A stretch of DNA of 64,000 bases, from the NCBI GenBank assembly GCA_028583685.1, contig JAMXIF010001253.1, forward strand, positions 98,349,813 to 98,413,812, in the 5' to 3' direction. Below, piece after piece: positions 1 to 13,339 of the stretch; the first letter of the stretch is position 1, and the number at the start of each line of letters is the position of its first letter. The translations under genes were made by a program, and so were the position numbers. Under the pieces are notes generated by a model. It had not been told where the DNA came from and made no database searches. It saw nothing but the letters and a program-made list of their open reading frames with translations. Origin of the DNA: Petaurus breviceps papuanus (Eukaryota > Chordata > Mammalia > Diprotodontia > Petauridae).

Positions 1-157
1 AGAAAGAACATTGTGAGACTTAAAATGAATAATTTCAGTTATACTAAATTGAAAAGTTTTGTACAAATAAAACCAATGTAGCCAAGATTAGAGGAAAGCA
101 GAAAATTGGGGAAAAAATTTTGTAGACATTTTCTTGAATAAAAGTCTTGAATAAAAA

Positions 158-211
158 TTACATATACATATATATGTAATATATATATATATATACATAC
201 ATATATAATGT
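158..211. repeat. (TA)n-rich microsatellite
   Basis: Alternating TA with interspersed CATA units, just 5' of an L1 fragment. Confidence 0.8.
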
Positions 212-229
212 CAAATTTGTAAGAATATT

Positions 230-1097
230 GTTTCCTAATGGTCAAAGGATATGAATAGGCTGTTTTTCAGTGAAGAAATCAATGCTATCTATATTCATGT
301 GAAAAAAATCTCTTCATCATTATTGATTAGAGAAATGCACATTAAAACAACTTTAACATATCTCACATCTATCAGATTGGCCAAAATGACAGAAGAGGAA
401 AATGAAAGGTGTTGGAGAGAATGTGGAAAAATTGAGAAACTAATACACTCTTGGTGGAACTGTGAACTGATCCAAACATTTTGGAGAAAAATCTGAAATT
501 ATGCCCAAAGAATTATAAAACTGTGTTTACCCATTGACTCAGCAATACCATTATTAGATCTGTTTTCCAAGGTGATCAGGGAAAAAGGAAAAGAACCTAT
601 ATGTTCTAAAATATTCATAGCAACTCTCTTTGTGGCACCAAGTAGTTAGAAATTGAGGGAATGCCCATCAGTTGGGGAATGGCTAAATAAATTGTGGTAT
701 ATGATTGTGATGGAATACTATTGTACTGTAAAAAATGATGAGCAGATTGATTTTAGAAAAACTTGGAAAGACTTGCATAAAATAATAAAGAGTGAAATGA
801 GCAGAAACAAGAGAATGTTTTATATAATAACAAGAAATATTGGTGGAAGAATATCTGTGGATGAGTAAGTTATTCTGACTATTATAAATACATCAACTAC
901 AAAGGACCTATGAAGGAAGATGCCATCCACCTCCAGAGAAAGAACTGATAAATAGAAATATGCATAGTATGGTTTTACACGTGTGTATATGTATGTGTAT
1001 GTGTGTGTGTATCTGTGTTAAATGGTGGGGAAGGAGGGTGATAGGAAGAAGGTTCAGAACATAAAATGTAACAAAAACTAAATAAAATTTTTAAAAT
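230..1097 (+). mobile_element. L1 LINE 3' end (ORF2 C-terminus, 3' UTR, A-rich tail)
   Basis: Sense-strand L1. It has the marsupial form of the ORF2 end: 'agagaaatgcacattaaaac' (331-350) and later 'gatgccatccacctccagag' near 920, followed by an A-rich tail with AATAAA-like motifs at about 1072-1097. Reading frames are broken into pieces of up to about 80 codons, so this is an old, 5'-truncated copy. It is the only L1-lineage element in the window in the same direction as UBR3. Confidence 0.85.
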
Positions 1098-1429
1098 TTA
1101 ATTATAAAGTTCTTATATGACTATGCTAGTTTTGGTGACCTTAATCACTTTTCTTGGATAAGAAAAAGTTATAGTCTGTTCTATTAAGTGTAAAGTTTCC
1201 AAAATCAATAATAATAATCTTATTTAACTTTAAAAACAGTTACTCAAAACATTTTTGTCCAGGTATGAACTTTCCTTCAGATTAATATACCCTTTACTAA
1301 ACTCACATAAATGCTAGAGAACAGTAAGAATCAGTTGCTTAAAAAAGCACAGCATTGGCCTTTGGGTTGGCCTTTCCATTTTAATTATAATAAATTCCTT
1401 GTTCCTTGATTTATTTGGGGTTTGTCTTA

Positions 1430-1625
1430 GAGCCAGTTCACATCTGGCCTCAAATACTAGCTATGTGACCCCAGGTAAATCCCTTAACTATTTGTTTCAG
1501 TTCCTTTACCTGTAAAATGAGAATAATAATAGCTCCTCATCCATAAGTTTGTTGAGAGGATCAAAGGAGACTATTTAATAATAAGATAATACTTAGCATA
1601 GTGCCTGACACATAGTGAGTGGGTG
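1430..1625 (+). mobile_element. MIR/CORE-SINE
   Basis: Shows the CORE pattern: 'agctatgtgacc', 'cccttaac', 'cctgtaaaatgagaataata', ending 'gtgcctgacacatagtgagt'. Diverged, old. Confidence 0.75.
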
Positions 1626-1839
1626 TTATGTGCTTCCCCAGTTGCTTTCTGACATGGAATCTGTCAATCTGTGCCATAATGCATAGCTTCTATGTATATG
1701 TATATGTATACTTATTTATTTTTTGTTTCTCTTTTAAAATGAACACTTTTAGATTTATTTTGTATTCTTTTTATCAGCAAGCTTTTTATTATTATCTCAG
1801 TACAAATGTTTCTGGGATCTATATATCTAACCCTAGTGA

Positions 1840-2755
1840 TATTTTGATTGCTTGTCTCATAGGCATTTCAAACTCAGAATGTCCATTATCTTTTCCCAAA
1901 TCCTGTCCATCTTCTCAGTTTTCTTTTTATTGTTAAGGACACCACCATCTTTTCCTGTTACCAAGGTTCCCAACAGTTGGTATCATCTTCCAATCTTCAC
2001 TTTTATTCACCCTGTATATACAATCTGTTGTCAGATCTTGTCATTTTTGTTTTTGCAACATCTGTAATATATACTCCCTTTTTCTACTCACATACCCTAT
2101 TTGAGATCTCATTACCGCTCATCTGGACTATTCCTGCCTCAAGTTTTTCCACACTTCAGTCCATCCTCCATTCAACTATCAAAGTGATCTTGCCAAAATA
2201 CAGGTGCTACCATGTCACCCTCCTACTTATTAAACTCAAGCTTTTCCCTATTGCCTCCAAAATCAAATATATGATCTTCCTTTTGGCATTTAAATTCCTT
2301 CATAACTCCTTGAATTTCCTTCTTCTCTTTCCTGTTTTCTTATACTTAACTCCCCTTCATGAACTCCAAGATCCAGCTATACTGACTGACTTGTTCATTG
2401 TATCTCATGTTCATCTCTCAACTTAGTATGTATTTGCATTGGTTGTCACCTGTGTATAAATATTCTGCTTTGCCTTTGATTCCTGCCTTCCCTGGATACC
2501 TTCAAGACTCGGTTCATATTGTCATCTTCTGTAGAAGGCTTTTTCTTTTTTTTTTTACAAGTCTTGTCTGCCTCTTCCTCCTCCTCAGTTCCCTCACTTT
2601 AAGATTATCTTCCAGAGTATGTATGTACCATAGTTAATTACACGTTGACATTAGAATGTGAGCATCTTGTAAGCATGGATAATGTTTTTGCTTTTCCTTG
2701 TATACTTAGTGCTTGACATATAGTAAGCACTAAATAAATGCATCACAATGCATAG
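1840..2755 (+). mobile_element. L2 LINE 3' region
   Basis: Contains the L2 3' pattern in order: 'caatctgttgtcagatcttg', 'catctggactattcctgcct', 'cagtccatcctccattcaac', 'taccatgtcaccctcctac', and the end 'tagtaagcactaaataaatg'. Several short ORFs across it are decayed L2 and not genes. Confidence 0.75.
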
Positions 2756-2759
2756 CAAT

Positions 2760-3686
2760 ATTTAAGTGGTGGGATATTACTGTTTTAGAAATTTATTCTT
2801 AGATTGCTAAAAAATTAGAAACTTTTCCAAAGAGCTGTACAGTGTATTTATGTGTTTATACATAGTTACCTCTACTACAATTTGCTTAATCTGATGGGCT
2901 AATGAAATGATAAAGGAAGAGTTTTTTTCTATAGCTAAAAATCACACTCTAGTCCACTTGAAGTTTTACATAGTGATCAAAAGTCTATGCTTGGCTTTAT
3001 TCCTCCTTGATTTTTGTTGAACTTGTCAACATTTCATATACAAAGATTGGTAAGAGTGTATCTTATATTTGCAATACAGAGATTATTATGTTCTTAGCCT
3101 GAAGCTTTTAAAGGGAGCTGTCACAATAATACTTAAGCAAATATAATGAACTTATAAGCAAACAGGGAAGATAACTAGAAAGAAGCATTTCTAACTCAAC
3201 TTCTATAACAAAACTTTAAAAAGTTTTGCTGTTGAATTTTTGTCCCTTTTCTTCAGGCTTGTATTTTTTTCTATTGTTAATGAAAAAGTACAATTTAGTG
3301 ACTTTGTAGGATTTTTCCCCCCTAATATTATGGAATTTGAAATATTATGTCCTATTCTACTTCTCTTTTCCTTTTCTCTCTTCTCTCCATCTCTCCCTCA
3401 TTCTGATTACTACTACAGTATCATACAAGGTAGGTTCTTTCAAAATTCATGGTTGTCACTCTGGAAATCCTTTGTTAGGACCATTGATTGTTGTGAAGTA
3501 GTAGGTGGTTGGAGTCCATGGTGACAAACAAAAAGGTTGCTTATTTCATTTTTAGGAGAAATTCTGTTCCCCAATGTTGAGACAAAGAAGCAGTTATTAA
3601 AAAAAAGTTGAACTTCAGCTGGGTATCTACAACCATTAAATGAAGGATATTCATGATCTTAATGTAGAAAGGATTGTCATATATGA
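2760..3686. other. Intronic DNA, nothing recognised
   Basis: AT-rich intron sequence. No exon, RNA gene or repeat that I can name. Confidence 0.6.
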
Positions 3687-3702
3687 CATAATTTACATTC
3701 TT

Positions 3703-6431
3703 ATTTTTCCAAATGTTTCATTAACTTCTGATTTACATCATTCATTTCCGCCAGATTTTGAATTACAAATTTTCTCCCCGTTTCTCCCCCTACCCACCGC
3801 CCCAAAATAGCAATCCCACAGGATATCCCCTCCTCCAATCTGCTATCCCCCACATTTTCTCCCATAACCCTTTCGACGTTTCCAGTGGATCTCTTCGCCC
3901 CAGTGCCTGTATATCTTATTTCCTAATTACATGTAAAATAGCATTAATAATAGTATATATATTTGAATATTTGATTTTAAAACTTTGAATTCCAGATTCA
4001 TTCCCTTCCTCCCTTGTCACCCACTCTTACTGGGAAGATAAGCAGTTAAGAATGGGTTGTACATGTGTGGCTAATGCAAAACAATAACATAGTAGATATA
4101 TTGTAAAAGACTGACTGTATTTCCCTCCCTCCTATCCCACCTTCCACTTGTTCTATTCTCTACTTTGATCCCATCCCTTTTCAAACGTGCATGCTTCCAA
4201 CTTCCCTCCCCCCCAGCCTGCCCTCCCTTCCATCATCCCCACCTCTCATTCCTTTCCTCCCTACTCTCCTAGAGGGTGACATACCCTATTTAGTGTGTAT
4301 TTCATTCCCTCTTCAAGTCAAATTCAATGGGAATAAGGTTGACCCATTCCCTTTTGCCTTCCTATTCTTCCCCTCCACTGTAACCATTTTCCCTTGCCTC
4401 TTCTAAATGAGATTGTTTACCCCATTCTGTCTCTCCCCATCTCCTCTCATTATATTCCTCTCTCACCTCTTAATTTCACCTTTTAAGTATCATCCCTTCC
4501 TGTTAAATTGGTCCTGTGCCCTCTATCTATGTATACCTGTAAACATATATACACACATTCACATATGTATTCATATGCCCATATACCCTCATATATATAT
4601 ATTTCTATTCTCTTAAACTACTGAGAAAAGTTTCATAAGTTACAATTATTGTTTTTCCATGTAGGAATATTAATAGTTCAACTTTGAAAAGTTCCTTATG
4701 ATTTCTTTTCCCTGTTTACCTCCTCATGCTTCTCTTGCTTCTTGTATCTGAATGTCAAATTTTCTGTTCAACTCTGGTTTTTTCAGCAAGAATGCTTGAA
4801 AGTCCTCTATTCCACTGAATGACCATATTTCCCCCTGAAACATGATACTCAGTTTTGCTGGGTAGGTGACTCTTGGTTTTAATCCCAGCTCCTTTGACCT
4901 CCGGAATATCATATTCCAAGCCCTTTGATCCCTCAGTGTAGAAGCTGCCAGATCCTGGGTTATCCTGATTGTGTTTCCACAATAATTCATATTGTTTCTT
5001 CCTGGCTGCTTGTAATCTTCTCCTTAATCTGGGAATTCCGGAACCTGGCTATAATATTCCTAGGAGTTTTCTTTTTGGGATCTTTTTCAGGAGGTGATCG
5101 GTGGATTCTTTCAACCTCTATTTTGCCCTCTGGTTCTAAAACATCAGGGCAGTTTTCTTTGAGAACTTCCTGGAGGATTATTTCTAGGTTCTTATTTTGA
5201 TCATGGCTTTCAGGTAGTCCAATAATTTTTAAATTATCTCTCCTGGATCTATATTCCATGTCAGTGATTTTTCTCACGAGATATTTCACATTGCCTTCTA
5301 TTCTTTCATTTGTTTGGATCTGTTTAACAGCATCTTGATTTCTCATAAAGTCATTAGCTTCCATTTGCTCCAGTCTAATTCTGAAGCAATGATTCTCCTC
5401 ATGGAGCTTTTGAGATTCTTTTTCCATCTGGCAAATTCGGCTTTTTAAGGCATTCTTCTCCTCATTGCCTTTTTAAGCCTCTTTTGCCATTTGAGTCAGT
5501 CTATTTTTTAAAGTAGTATTTTCCTCAGTCAGGCTGTTGACTCTCATTTCATAATTTTCTTGCATTGTTCTCATTTCTCTTTCCAATTTTTCCTCCACTT
5601 CTCTTATCTGCTTCTTAAGGTTCTCTATGGCCTATAACCAGCTTGTATTTTCCTTTGAAGCTTTTGGTGCAGGAGTTCTGACTTCACTGTCTTCCTCCTG
5701 TTCCATGGTTTGATCCTTTTTGTCCTCCCAAAAAGTCTAAGGTTGGAATCTTCTGTCTGCTTTGTTTCCTTTGCCTGGTCATGTCGCCCCTCAGTCACTT
5801 GACCCCTGGGCTTTTTGCCACAGTAGGACTCTGCCACCAGACAGGTTGGTTGTCCCAAATGCTGGGGTTTTCTCAGATGCTGGAGGTATTAGATGGGTGC
5901 CCTCTCTGAGGTATCCACACACTCTGGCAAGTTGGATACACGCCCCAGGACCTCCACCCTAGACTGCAATCCAGATCCAAGCAGGTTAAAGCAAGAGTGA
6001 TTACCCCTCAGACTGGTGCTTGGTCCCCCTACACTCTGCAGGCCAGGAGCTGAAGCTGCCACATGATGCTGGCTGGCTGTCCCAGGGTCTCAGCGGCTTC
6101 TCGCCCCGGGAGCAAAAGCCACTCACCCCCACTTACTGGGTCCCAAAGTCCAGACTACACTGACCTCTCACTTTGTCCTTCGCATCTATGTGTTGATAAA
6201 TCTGGAAACGGCCACAGCTGCTGCTGATCTGGAGTCACTCCCCAGAGCACTGTGCTGGCTGATTCCTGCTGGCCTGCTGGGCTGTCCTCAGCTGGAGGTT
6301 AGCTTCTCTGTGTCATTTTGTGGGTTCTGCAGTTCCAAAGTTTGTTTAGAGTCCCCTTTTTACATGGATTGGGGAAGGTGGAAGCTGGAGCCGCAGAGAG
6401 GTCCTGCCATCTTGACTCCGCCCCCCCCCCC
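3703..6431 (-). mobile_element. Half-L1 (HAL1-type) element, copy 1, full length
   Basis: Inserted antisense to UBR3. On the minus strand it starts with a G-run and GGCGGAGTCAAGATGGC (an L1-type 5' end), then a GC-rich 5' UTR, an ORF1 region (about 5822-4724), a purine-rich 3' region of about 1 kb and an A-rich end. No endonuclease or reverse transcriptase ORF2 is present between ORF1 and the tail. A 16-base target duplication, cataatttacattctt, flanks it at 3687-3702 and 6432-6447, so the insertion is complete at both ends. Confidence 0.85.
4724..5822 (-). pseudogene. L1-type ORF1 of half-L1 copy 1 (broken)
   Basis: Best piece at 4987-5427 reads [20 protein letters not shown] and includes the RRM landmark [13 protein letters not shown] and [16 protein letters not shown]; a second piece at 4724-4990 covers the C-terminal domain ([15 protein letters not shown] to EAREA). 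The frame shifts between them near 4985 and again upstream in the coiled coil. L1 ORF1 protein is an RNA-binding chaperone that packages LINE RNA. Confidence 0.8.
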
Positions 6432-6447
6432 CATAATTTACATTCTT
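6432..6447. repeat. Target-site duplication of half-L1 copy 1 (right copy)
   Basis: 16 bases identical to 3687-3702. Confidence 0.85.
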
Positions 6448-6547
6448 TAGCTGCATATAAATAAGCTTTAGTATTTTGTAATACTAAGTACATTTATTAT
6501 ATATAATGTAAATAAAACATCCCTATATGTATATATACACATGCATC

Positions 6548-6703
6548 TTTTTTTTTTCTTTTTTGGAGGGCAGTTGGGATTAAGTGACTTGCCCAAATTC
6601 ATATGGCTAATAAGTGTGTTAAGTGTCTGATGTCAGATTTGTACTCAGGTCTTCCTGACTTCAGGGCTCGTGCTCTATTCACTGTGCCACCTAGCCGCCC
6701 CCG
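6548..6703 (-). mobile_element. Marsupial tRNA-derived SINE, type A
   Basis: Minus-strand copy: T-run, then 'gggattaagtgacttgccc' and ending 'gtgccacctagccgccccc', the reverse complement of the GGCAGCTAGGTGGCACAGTG head. Full length, moderately diverged. Confidence 0.85.
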
Positions 6704-6714
6704 TCACACATACA

Positions 6715-6990
6715 TCTAAATAAATAAAACACCCCTTCCTAAGTATGTGTGTATATGTGTATTATCTACACACATATATGCACACAAACACGTGTATATT
6801 TGTGTCACATATGACCGGGTATATGTAAATAGTTGTATGTGTGTACATATTTTATTGTGTAAACACAAACATTGTACATATTTCACTTTTGTTATGGGTG
6901 TATGTAAATAAGCATATGTATATACACATATGTGCACACATGTATATATGTTTGTAGTATATAGTATGTGTATGTGTGTGCATATAAACT
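6715..6990. repeat. Degenerate (TG/TA)n simple repeat
   Basis: Long interrupted stretch of gtatatgtgta-type units. Confidence 0.7.
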
Positions 6991-7524
6991 CATACTCCTT
7001 CCTAAATCCTCAAAACAATACTCTAAAAATCAGCTAAGCTAAGATTTTTCTTTTCATGTTCCTTTAGCCTAGGTAATTGGTAATTTGGAAATTACAGTGT
7101 AGAGGAAGGGAATTTCCTTTCCCCTGATCGTTCTCCTTGTACACATAATCCAGGGTATTCAGTCATATGATATTCAATCATTATGGTATTTAGTCAGATA
7201 TCTCAGTAATATAGGGCTCATCTATCTGGAGTAGTATACACATATACATACATATACTCATGGTTAGTTTTTTTGCTAGATTCTAAAGGTCAGATCATCA
7301 TATAAACTTATTACAGCTTTTATGATGCAGTTACACATAGTGCTTTGCTTCTTAAGGAATTGCCAGTTGAAATTTGAGAGGAAGTTGTGATTGGTACAGA
7401 TAAGGAATACACTTATATATAGTTTTGCTACCCCTCCCCCTCCCATTTCTCTCTGAATCACATGAAAAGTAAATTTTATTGGTTGTGCCAAGTTTTGAGC
7501 TGTGTGAAGTATATTGTATATAAA

Positions 7525-7622
7525 ATAGAATGTAAGCTTTTTGAGGGTTAATGACTGTTTCATTTTGTCTAGCACATTACCTAGCACATAGTGGGAGTTT
7601 AATAAATGCTTGTTGATTGATA
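7525..7622 (+). mobile_element. L2 LINE 3' end fragment
   Basis: 'gaatgtaagctttttgaggg' to 'aataaatgcttgttgattga', the typical L2 terminus. Confidence 0.8.
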
Positions 7623-7719
7623 GTTAAGATAGTATCTCTAAAAATCTATATGTCATTTTTTTTAATTTTGAATTTTTTTTATAATTTTATAGGTATTCTT
7701 TGTCACATATTTTGTTCCC

Positions 7720-9995
7720 CCCCTCCCCTTCCCATTTATTCCTTCCTTCTTCCCCTTCCTCTCTTCTTCTATCCCCCTCTCTTCTATGTCTGCTTGTCTT
7801 ACTATCTGTCTCTGTCATCTGATGAGAGCTTGTTGGCATTCTACTGCTCCCTCACAACCCTAAATCCCGTTTTTAGGTCTCACCAAATCCTCCAATCCCT
7901 TGAGCCTCAGTTCTTTCACAGGCCATCATGTCTTCAGTAGCTTTTCTTCTCTTCCCTTTTTCATTTTGATCCCTTGGTTGAACCACTTCAATTATATAAC
8001 CATTTCTTTTCTTGATTCTGTTTCTTCCTCAACGTATGCCAGTCTTGCCCTGCCATGTTCTCACCTTGGATCACTGACAGCCAGTTGACTTCATTATTAC
8101 ACATGTGCTACTGAACAAAGCTAGAGAGAATAATGTAATTATATTGAACTGGGTTCACTACAAATTTATGTTACTTAACCTCAACTGTACCTTACTATGG
8201 CAGGGCAATCCTTTTACACGTCCTATCTAATAGTTTACTATCCACTCACCACACATATTTTTCTAAATGTCCCATGCCTTTAACCCTCCTATCCTTTCAA
8301 CTGAAAGCCTTGGCTTATATTTTACTGAAAAAAATTGAAGCTACTTGCTGAGACTGCCCTTTTCTCACCTTTTTCTCATCTCCTATCCTTCAGATGTCTT
8401 CTGCCACTGTATTTTCCCTCATCCTTGTCTTTCCTAATTAGGTGCTCTTTCTCCTTACCAAGGTCCATCTTCCTCAACATGCACAAATGATCTCATGCCA
8501 CCATGTCTTCTCCAGTAGATTGCTTCCTCTATCATCCCCATTCTCTTACTTATTTTCAACCTCTCCCTGTATACTACCTGTTTTTCTACTGCCTACAAAT
8601 ATGTTCATGTCTCCCCCATCCATAGAAAACATATGACTTGACACATCTATCCTCTCCTGCTATTATTTTCTGTTGTCCTCCCTTATGTAACTAAACTTCT
8701 TGAGATGGTCCTCTACAATAAGTGCCTTTACTTTCTTTCTTCTTCTTATTTTTTAAACTCTCTACAGTCTGGCTTCTGACTTTATAATTTAACTGAAACA
8801 GCTCTCTCCAAAGTTGCCAGTTACCTTTTAATTGCCAGATCTAGTGGTCTTTTCTTAATCCTCATCCTTTTTGAGTTTTCTGTAGCCTTTGATACTACCT
8901 ATGCCCTCTTCTTGATACTCTCTTTTCTTTAGGTTTTCATGACACTACTCTCTTCCTACCAGTTTGACTGCTCCTTTGCCTTCATCTTTATCCAGGTCAT
9001 GCCTCTAATGGTAGGTATCCCATAAGGCGCTGTCTTGGACCTTCTTTTTTTTCTTCTATACTATTTCACTTGGTGATCTCATTAACTGTCATAGAACTGA
9101 TGAGATTATCAATTTTTATCTTCAGTTATTATCCTACGCTGATGATTCTCAGATCTATTTTTCTAGCTCTAACCTCTTTGTTGACCTCAAGTTTCACATC
9201 TTCAGCTGCCTATTGGACATCTTAAACCGAATATCCCTAGATATTTTTTTTCTTTTTGGAGGGCAGTTGGGGTTAAGTGACTTGTCCAAGGTCACATGGC
9301 TAGTAAGTGTTAAGTATCTGAGGCCAGATTTGAACTTAGGTCCTCCTGACTCCAGGGCTGGTGCTCTATTCACTGTGCCACCTAGCCACTCACCCACCCC
9401 CAGATATCTTTTAACTCAACATGCCCAAAACTGAATTCATTTATACCCTCTCCTCTTCTAAACTTCCTTGTTAATGTCAAGGGTACCAGCTTTCTCTCAG
9501 TCACCCAGGCTTACAACCTGTGTTTCAACCTTGACGCCTTAGTATCTCTCACCTTCCACATCTAGTTTGTCACCAGATCTGTTCATCTTCCTGAAAGCTC
9601 AGATTTAGCCATATCACCCTCCCAGTAAATTCCGGGGGTTCCTTATCACCTCTGAGATCAAATATAAAATTCTCTGTTTTCTTTTCGAAGCCTTTTATAA
9701 CCTCCCTGCCCCTCAAATCTTTTTACATCTTATTCTTCTCATGTACTTTGTGATCCAGTAATATCTCTGCTTCCTGGCTTCTTTTAAGAAGTATTTCCTA
9801 GTACCTCCGAATTCTAGTGCTTTGCTCGGTTGATTTTCCCAGCATCCTGTGCGCATGTGTTTGCATGTTGTCTCCCCTGTTAGACTATGAGCGCCTTCAT
9901 TGTAGGGACTGTCTTTTGCCTTTCTTTGTATCTCCAGTGCTTAGCCACAGGGCTGGCACATAGTAGGCACTTAATAGATGTTTATTGGTTTTGTC
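7720..9995 (+). mobile_element. L2 LINE, ORF2 reverse transcriptase to 3' end
   Basis: Sense to UBR3. Decayed RT region around 8700-9060 (DNA for 'ctctacagtctggcttctga', 'cataaggcgctgtcttggac', equivalent to the LQSGF and GVPQGSVLGP motifs), then the 3' region and terminus 'agtgcttagccacagggctg' to 'aatagatgtttattgg'. Interrupted by a type A SINE at 9247-9402. Confidence 0.75.
9247..9402 (-). mobile_element. Marsupial tRNA-derived SINE, type A, inside L2
   Basis: T-run then 'ggggttaagtgacttgtcca' to 'gtgccacctagccactcacc' on the + strand. It splits the L2 element, so it is younger. Confidence 0.85.
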
Positions 9996-10139
9996 TTCCT
10001 TCCTATCTCCCACTCCCTAACTTGTTCAGGTTGGAAGTGTAGTAAACACTCTTGAGCCTGACTCCACGGCTGCTTGGCACAAAGGCTTGGACCTGCTTCA
10101 CTTCTGACCAGAGTTGGTTTGGCTTGTTTTCCCTTTTAG

Positions 10140-12965
10140 GCAACCCAGTGGCCCCTTGGTCTTATGGGGTAAGATTTTAGTTGGAATTTAAAGGAAGCCA
10201 GGAAGGTCAGTAGCCAGAGTGGAGGAAGGAAAATATTCCAGGCATGAGAGACAGCCAGAGACAATGCCCAGAGCTGAGAGAGATGGAGTGTCTTTTTTCA
10301 TGGAAGTTTTAGGTCATAAGGTTTAAGAGTCAGACTGGAAAGGTAGAAGGGGACTAAGTTATGAAGAGCTTTGAATGCTAAACACTGCATTTTGCTTTTT
10401 TCCCTGGAGGTAGTTGGAACCCACTGGAATTTATTGAGGTAACATAAGCAGACTGGTGTTTTAGTAAATCACTTTAGTGGCTAAATTAAAGATGGATTAG
10501 GTGGGGAGAGACTTGACTCAGGTAAACCCACCAGCAGGCTATTGCAGTAATCCAAGTGTGAGGTGAGGAGGACCTGGACTAAAATGGTGGGATTTTCAGA
10601 GGAGAGGATGGGGTATATTTGGAAGATGGTATAATGGCGAAATTGACGGGCCTTGGCAGCAGCTGGGATATAGGAGGTGATAGATAGTGAGGAATTCCAG
10701 GATGACTCCTGGGTTGTGAGCCTGAGGGACTGAAAGACTGCTCTTTAATAGGGAAGGTGAGAGTTGGGCAGAGCTTAAGGGGGAAAGATAGTGAGTTCTG
10801 TTTTGACATGTTGAGTTTAAGATGTCTACTGGACATCCAGTTCAAGATGTCTGAAAGGCAGTTGGAAATGCCAGATTGGAGGTAAGCAGTGAGATTGTGG
10901 CAGCAAAGGTCAGATTTGAGAAACATCAGCTTAGAGATGGCAGTTAAGCCTGTGGGAACTGATGAGATCACCAAGTAGTATAGAGGGAGAGAAGAAGAGG
11001 ACCCAGGAATCCTGCTGGACACCTATGGTTAGAAGAACATGTTCTAGAGGAGGATCTAGCAAAGGAGACAGAGGAGTGGTCAGATAGGGAGCGGTCAGAT
11101 AGGTAGGAGGGAAACCAGGAGAGATTCATGTCTTGAAAACCTAGAGACAAGAGAATATCAAATTGGAGAGAGTGATTGGCAGTGTCAGAGCCTGCAGAGA
11201 GGTCAAGGAGAATGAGGAATGAGAAAAATCTATTGGATTTGGCAACTAAGAGATAATTAGTAACTTTAGAGAGAGCAATGTCAGTAAAATTATAAGGTCA
11301 AAAGCCAGATTGTAAGGGGTGAAGAAGAGCGTGAGAGGAGAGAAAGTGGAGGAACCTATTGTAGATAGCTTTTTCAAGGAGTTTAGCTACAAAGGACAGC
11401 AGGATGATAGCAGGGGTGGAAGGATGAATTGAGGGTATAGGATAGGGGAGATATGAGCATATTTGTAGGCAATAGGAGATGAGCCAGTAGAAAAAGATAG
11501 AGGAAAAATAAGTGAAAGAGTGCAAATGACAGAGAAGCCAATCTATTGGAGGAGATGGGATGGAATAGGATCACTTGAGCAGGTGGAGAGATCAGCCTTG
11601 GTAAGGAATAAGATCATTTCATCATTTGAGAATGGGGTTTAAGAAGAAGAAAGTAACAGAAGGCACCTCAGTGAAAGGAGGGGAAGAAAAGGGGAGTAGA
11701 GGGAGTTCACAGCAAATGGCCTCATTTTTTCCCCTATAAAATATGAGGCAAAATTCTTGACTGAGAGTGGGAAAAGGGGGAGTCATAGGAGGTTTGAGGA
11801 GAGAAGAAAAGGTTTGGAAGAGCCATTGTGGAAACTGAGATAGTGAATTGATAAGGGAGGTATAGTAGGATTGCTTAGCAGCAATTAGGGCCCAGTTGAG
11901 GTTCTGTAACGTAAATTTATAGTGCACTCAGTCAGAATGGTTTTGTGATTTCCTCCACCTTCTTCCAAATGGATGTATGTATATAGGCAGGAGGACAGTG
12001 AATGGTGGGAGTGATGTAAGGCTGAAGCTTGTCTGGGTGTAATAAGCAATATGTTGAGGGGTCTAGGGATTCAAGAGAAGAGGATGGTGTAGATTTGAAT
12101 TGTTTCACTGAGGAGTCAAGGTGGGGAAAAGACAAGAGTGGTTAATGCAGGAGAGATGGCCTGGGAGGGAATTGAGGGATCAGGGGATTGGAGGTTATAG
12201 TGTGGATGAAAAGTAAAATTATGTAAGGGAAAGCAGAGGGAGAGGTGAGAAGCTACTAGATTATGGTTAGATAAGGAGATTTCAGAATTCTTGAATATGA
12301 AGGTGGTACATTTGTAGATGATGGCTGGATGAATGGTAAGACCATATTTATGTGTGACTGAGGTAGGGTGGAGGAGTAGCTCATGGGAAGTGAGTAGGTT
12401 GAGGAACTGAGTGGTTATGATATTTGAGGGAGAATCACTCTTTCTGTTGAAGTCCCTTAGTAGGAGGGCAGGAGTTGAGGAGGAGAGAAAAATCATGATC
12501 CAAATATTGAACTCATTGATGAAGGAAGGGGAGTAGACAATAGCTACCAGGATTTTAATTGAGTGATAGATATGAATTGCATGAACCCTCAAAGGAGGAG
12601 ATATTACCGAATGATGGAGGAAGGGGGGAAACCTGTCAGTGGCATTAGGGAGCAAGGAGTATTCCAATTCCCCATACTTGACCAATGAGCTGAGAAGAGT
12701 GAATGAAAGTGTAGACTGTACTGGAAAGGGTAGTTGGGGAGGCTGTGTCATCAAGGGAAAGCCAGGTTTCAGTAAGAACTGGTAGATGGAAGGAGTGGGA
12801 GAAGAAAAAGATTTAAGATGGGAAATTTGTTACCCATGGAATGGGCATTCCAGAGGGTACAGTGGAAGGGCTGGGTGGAGTTAGGACGAAACTTTGGAGT
12901 AAGAAGGGGATGGGAATGAAGCATCAGGTGGAAGTGTGGAGGGGGGTTTGGAATGATGATTTACA
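10140..12965 (-). mobile_element. L2 LINE, endonuclease plus reverse transcriptase
   Basis: Largest L2 in the window, antisense to UBR3. On the minus strand the endonuclease part (12754-12116) retains RDFN for the GDFN motif and SNHNLV for SDH; the RT part includes LLSFVAKLLEKAIYNRFLHF with LLHPLQSGF (11525-11298) and LSWFPSYLSDRSLSDHSSVS (near 11150-11090). Broken into many frames. It lies tail to tail with the L2 at 7720-9995, about 150 bases apart. Confidence 0.8.
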
Positions 12966-13339
12966 GGAGTTCAGTATCACTGGGATATGAAGAGTATGAC
13001 CAAGTGTGACAGTGTTTATCATTGAATGGAGAAGTGTAGTGACACTATCCTCAGAGGACAGGTGCAACAGGAGATGGGAGTCCTCAATTCAAAGAGAAGG
13101 TTTTCTTTGCACTGGAGGTTCTCCACATGCCAGTTGGGAGATTGGGTTGGCAACAGATGAAAAAGACTGCTTTGGGTCAGTTGGAAGATGGCCAGACTGG
13201 CTTTTAGCAGCTTTTCCCCAGGAGACACATGCTACTCAGATGAAAGGTTCAAGGTGGCTAGTTCATCCATGGTCTGAGGTCTTCTCACGTGAGGATGCTC
13301 TTCGTAAAGTGGCATATATTTATGCACCATGACGTGTAT

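Noticed and set aside
12116-12754. 212-codon minus-strand ORF as a host gene
   Set aside because: It is the endonuclease part of an L2 LINE (RDFN and SNHNLV motifs) with the RT downstream in other frames.
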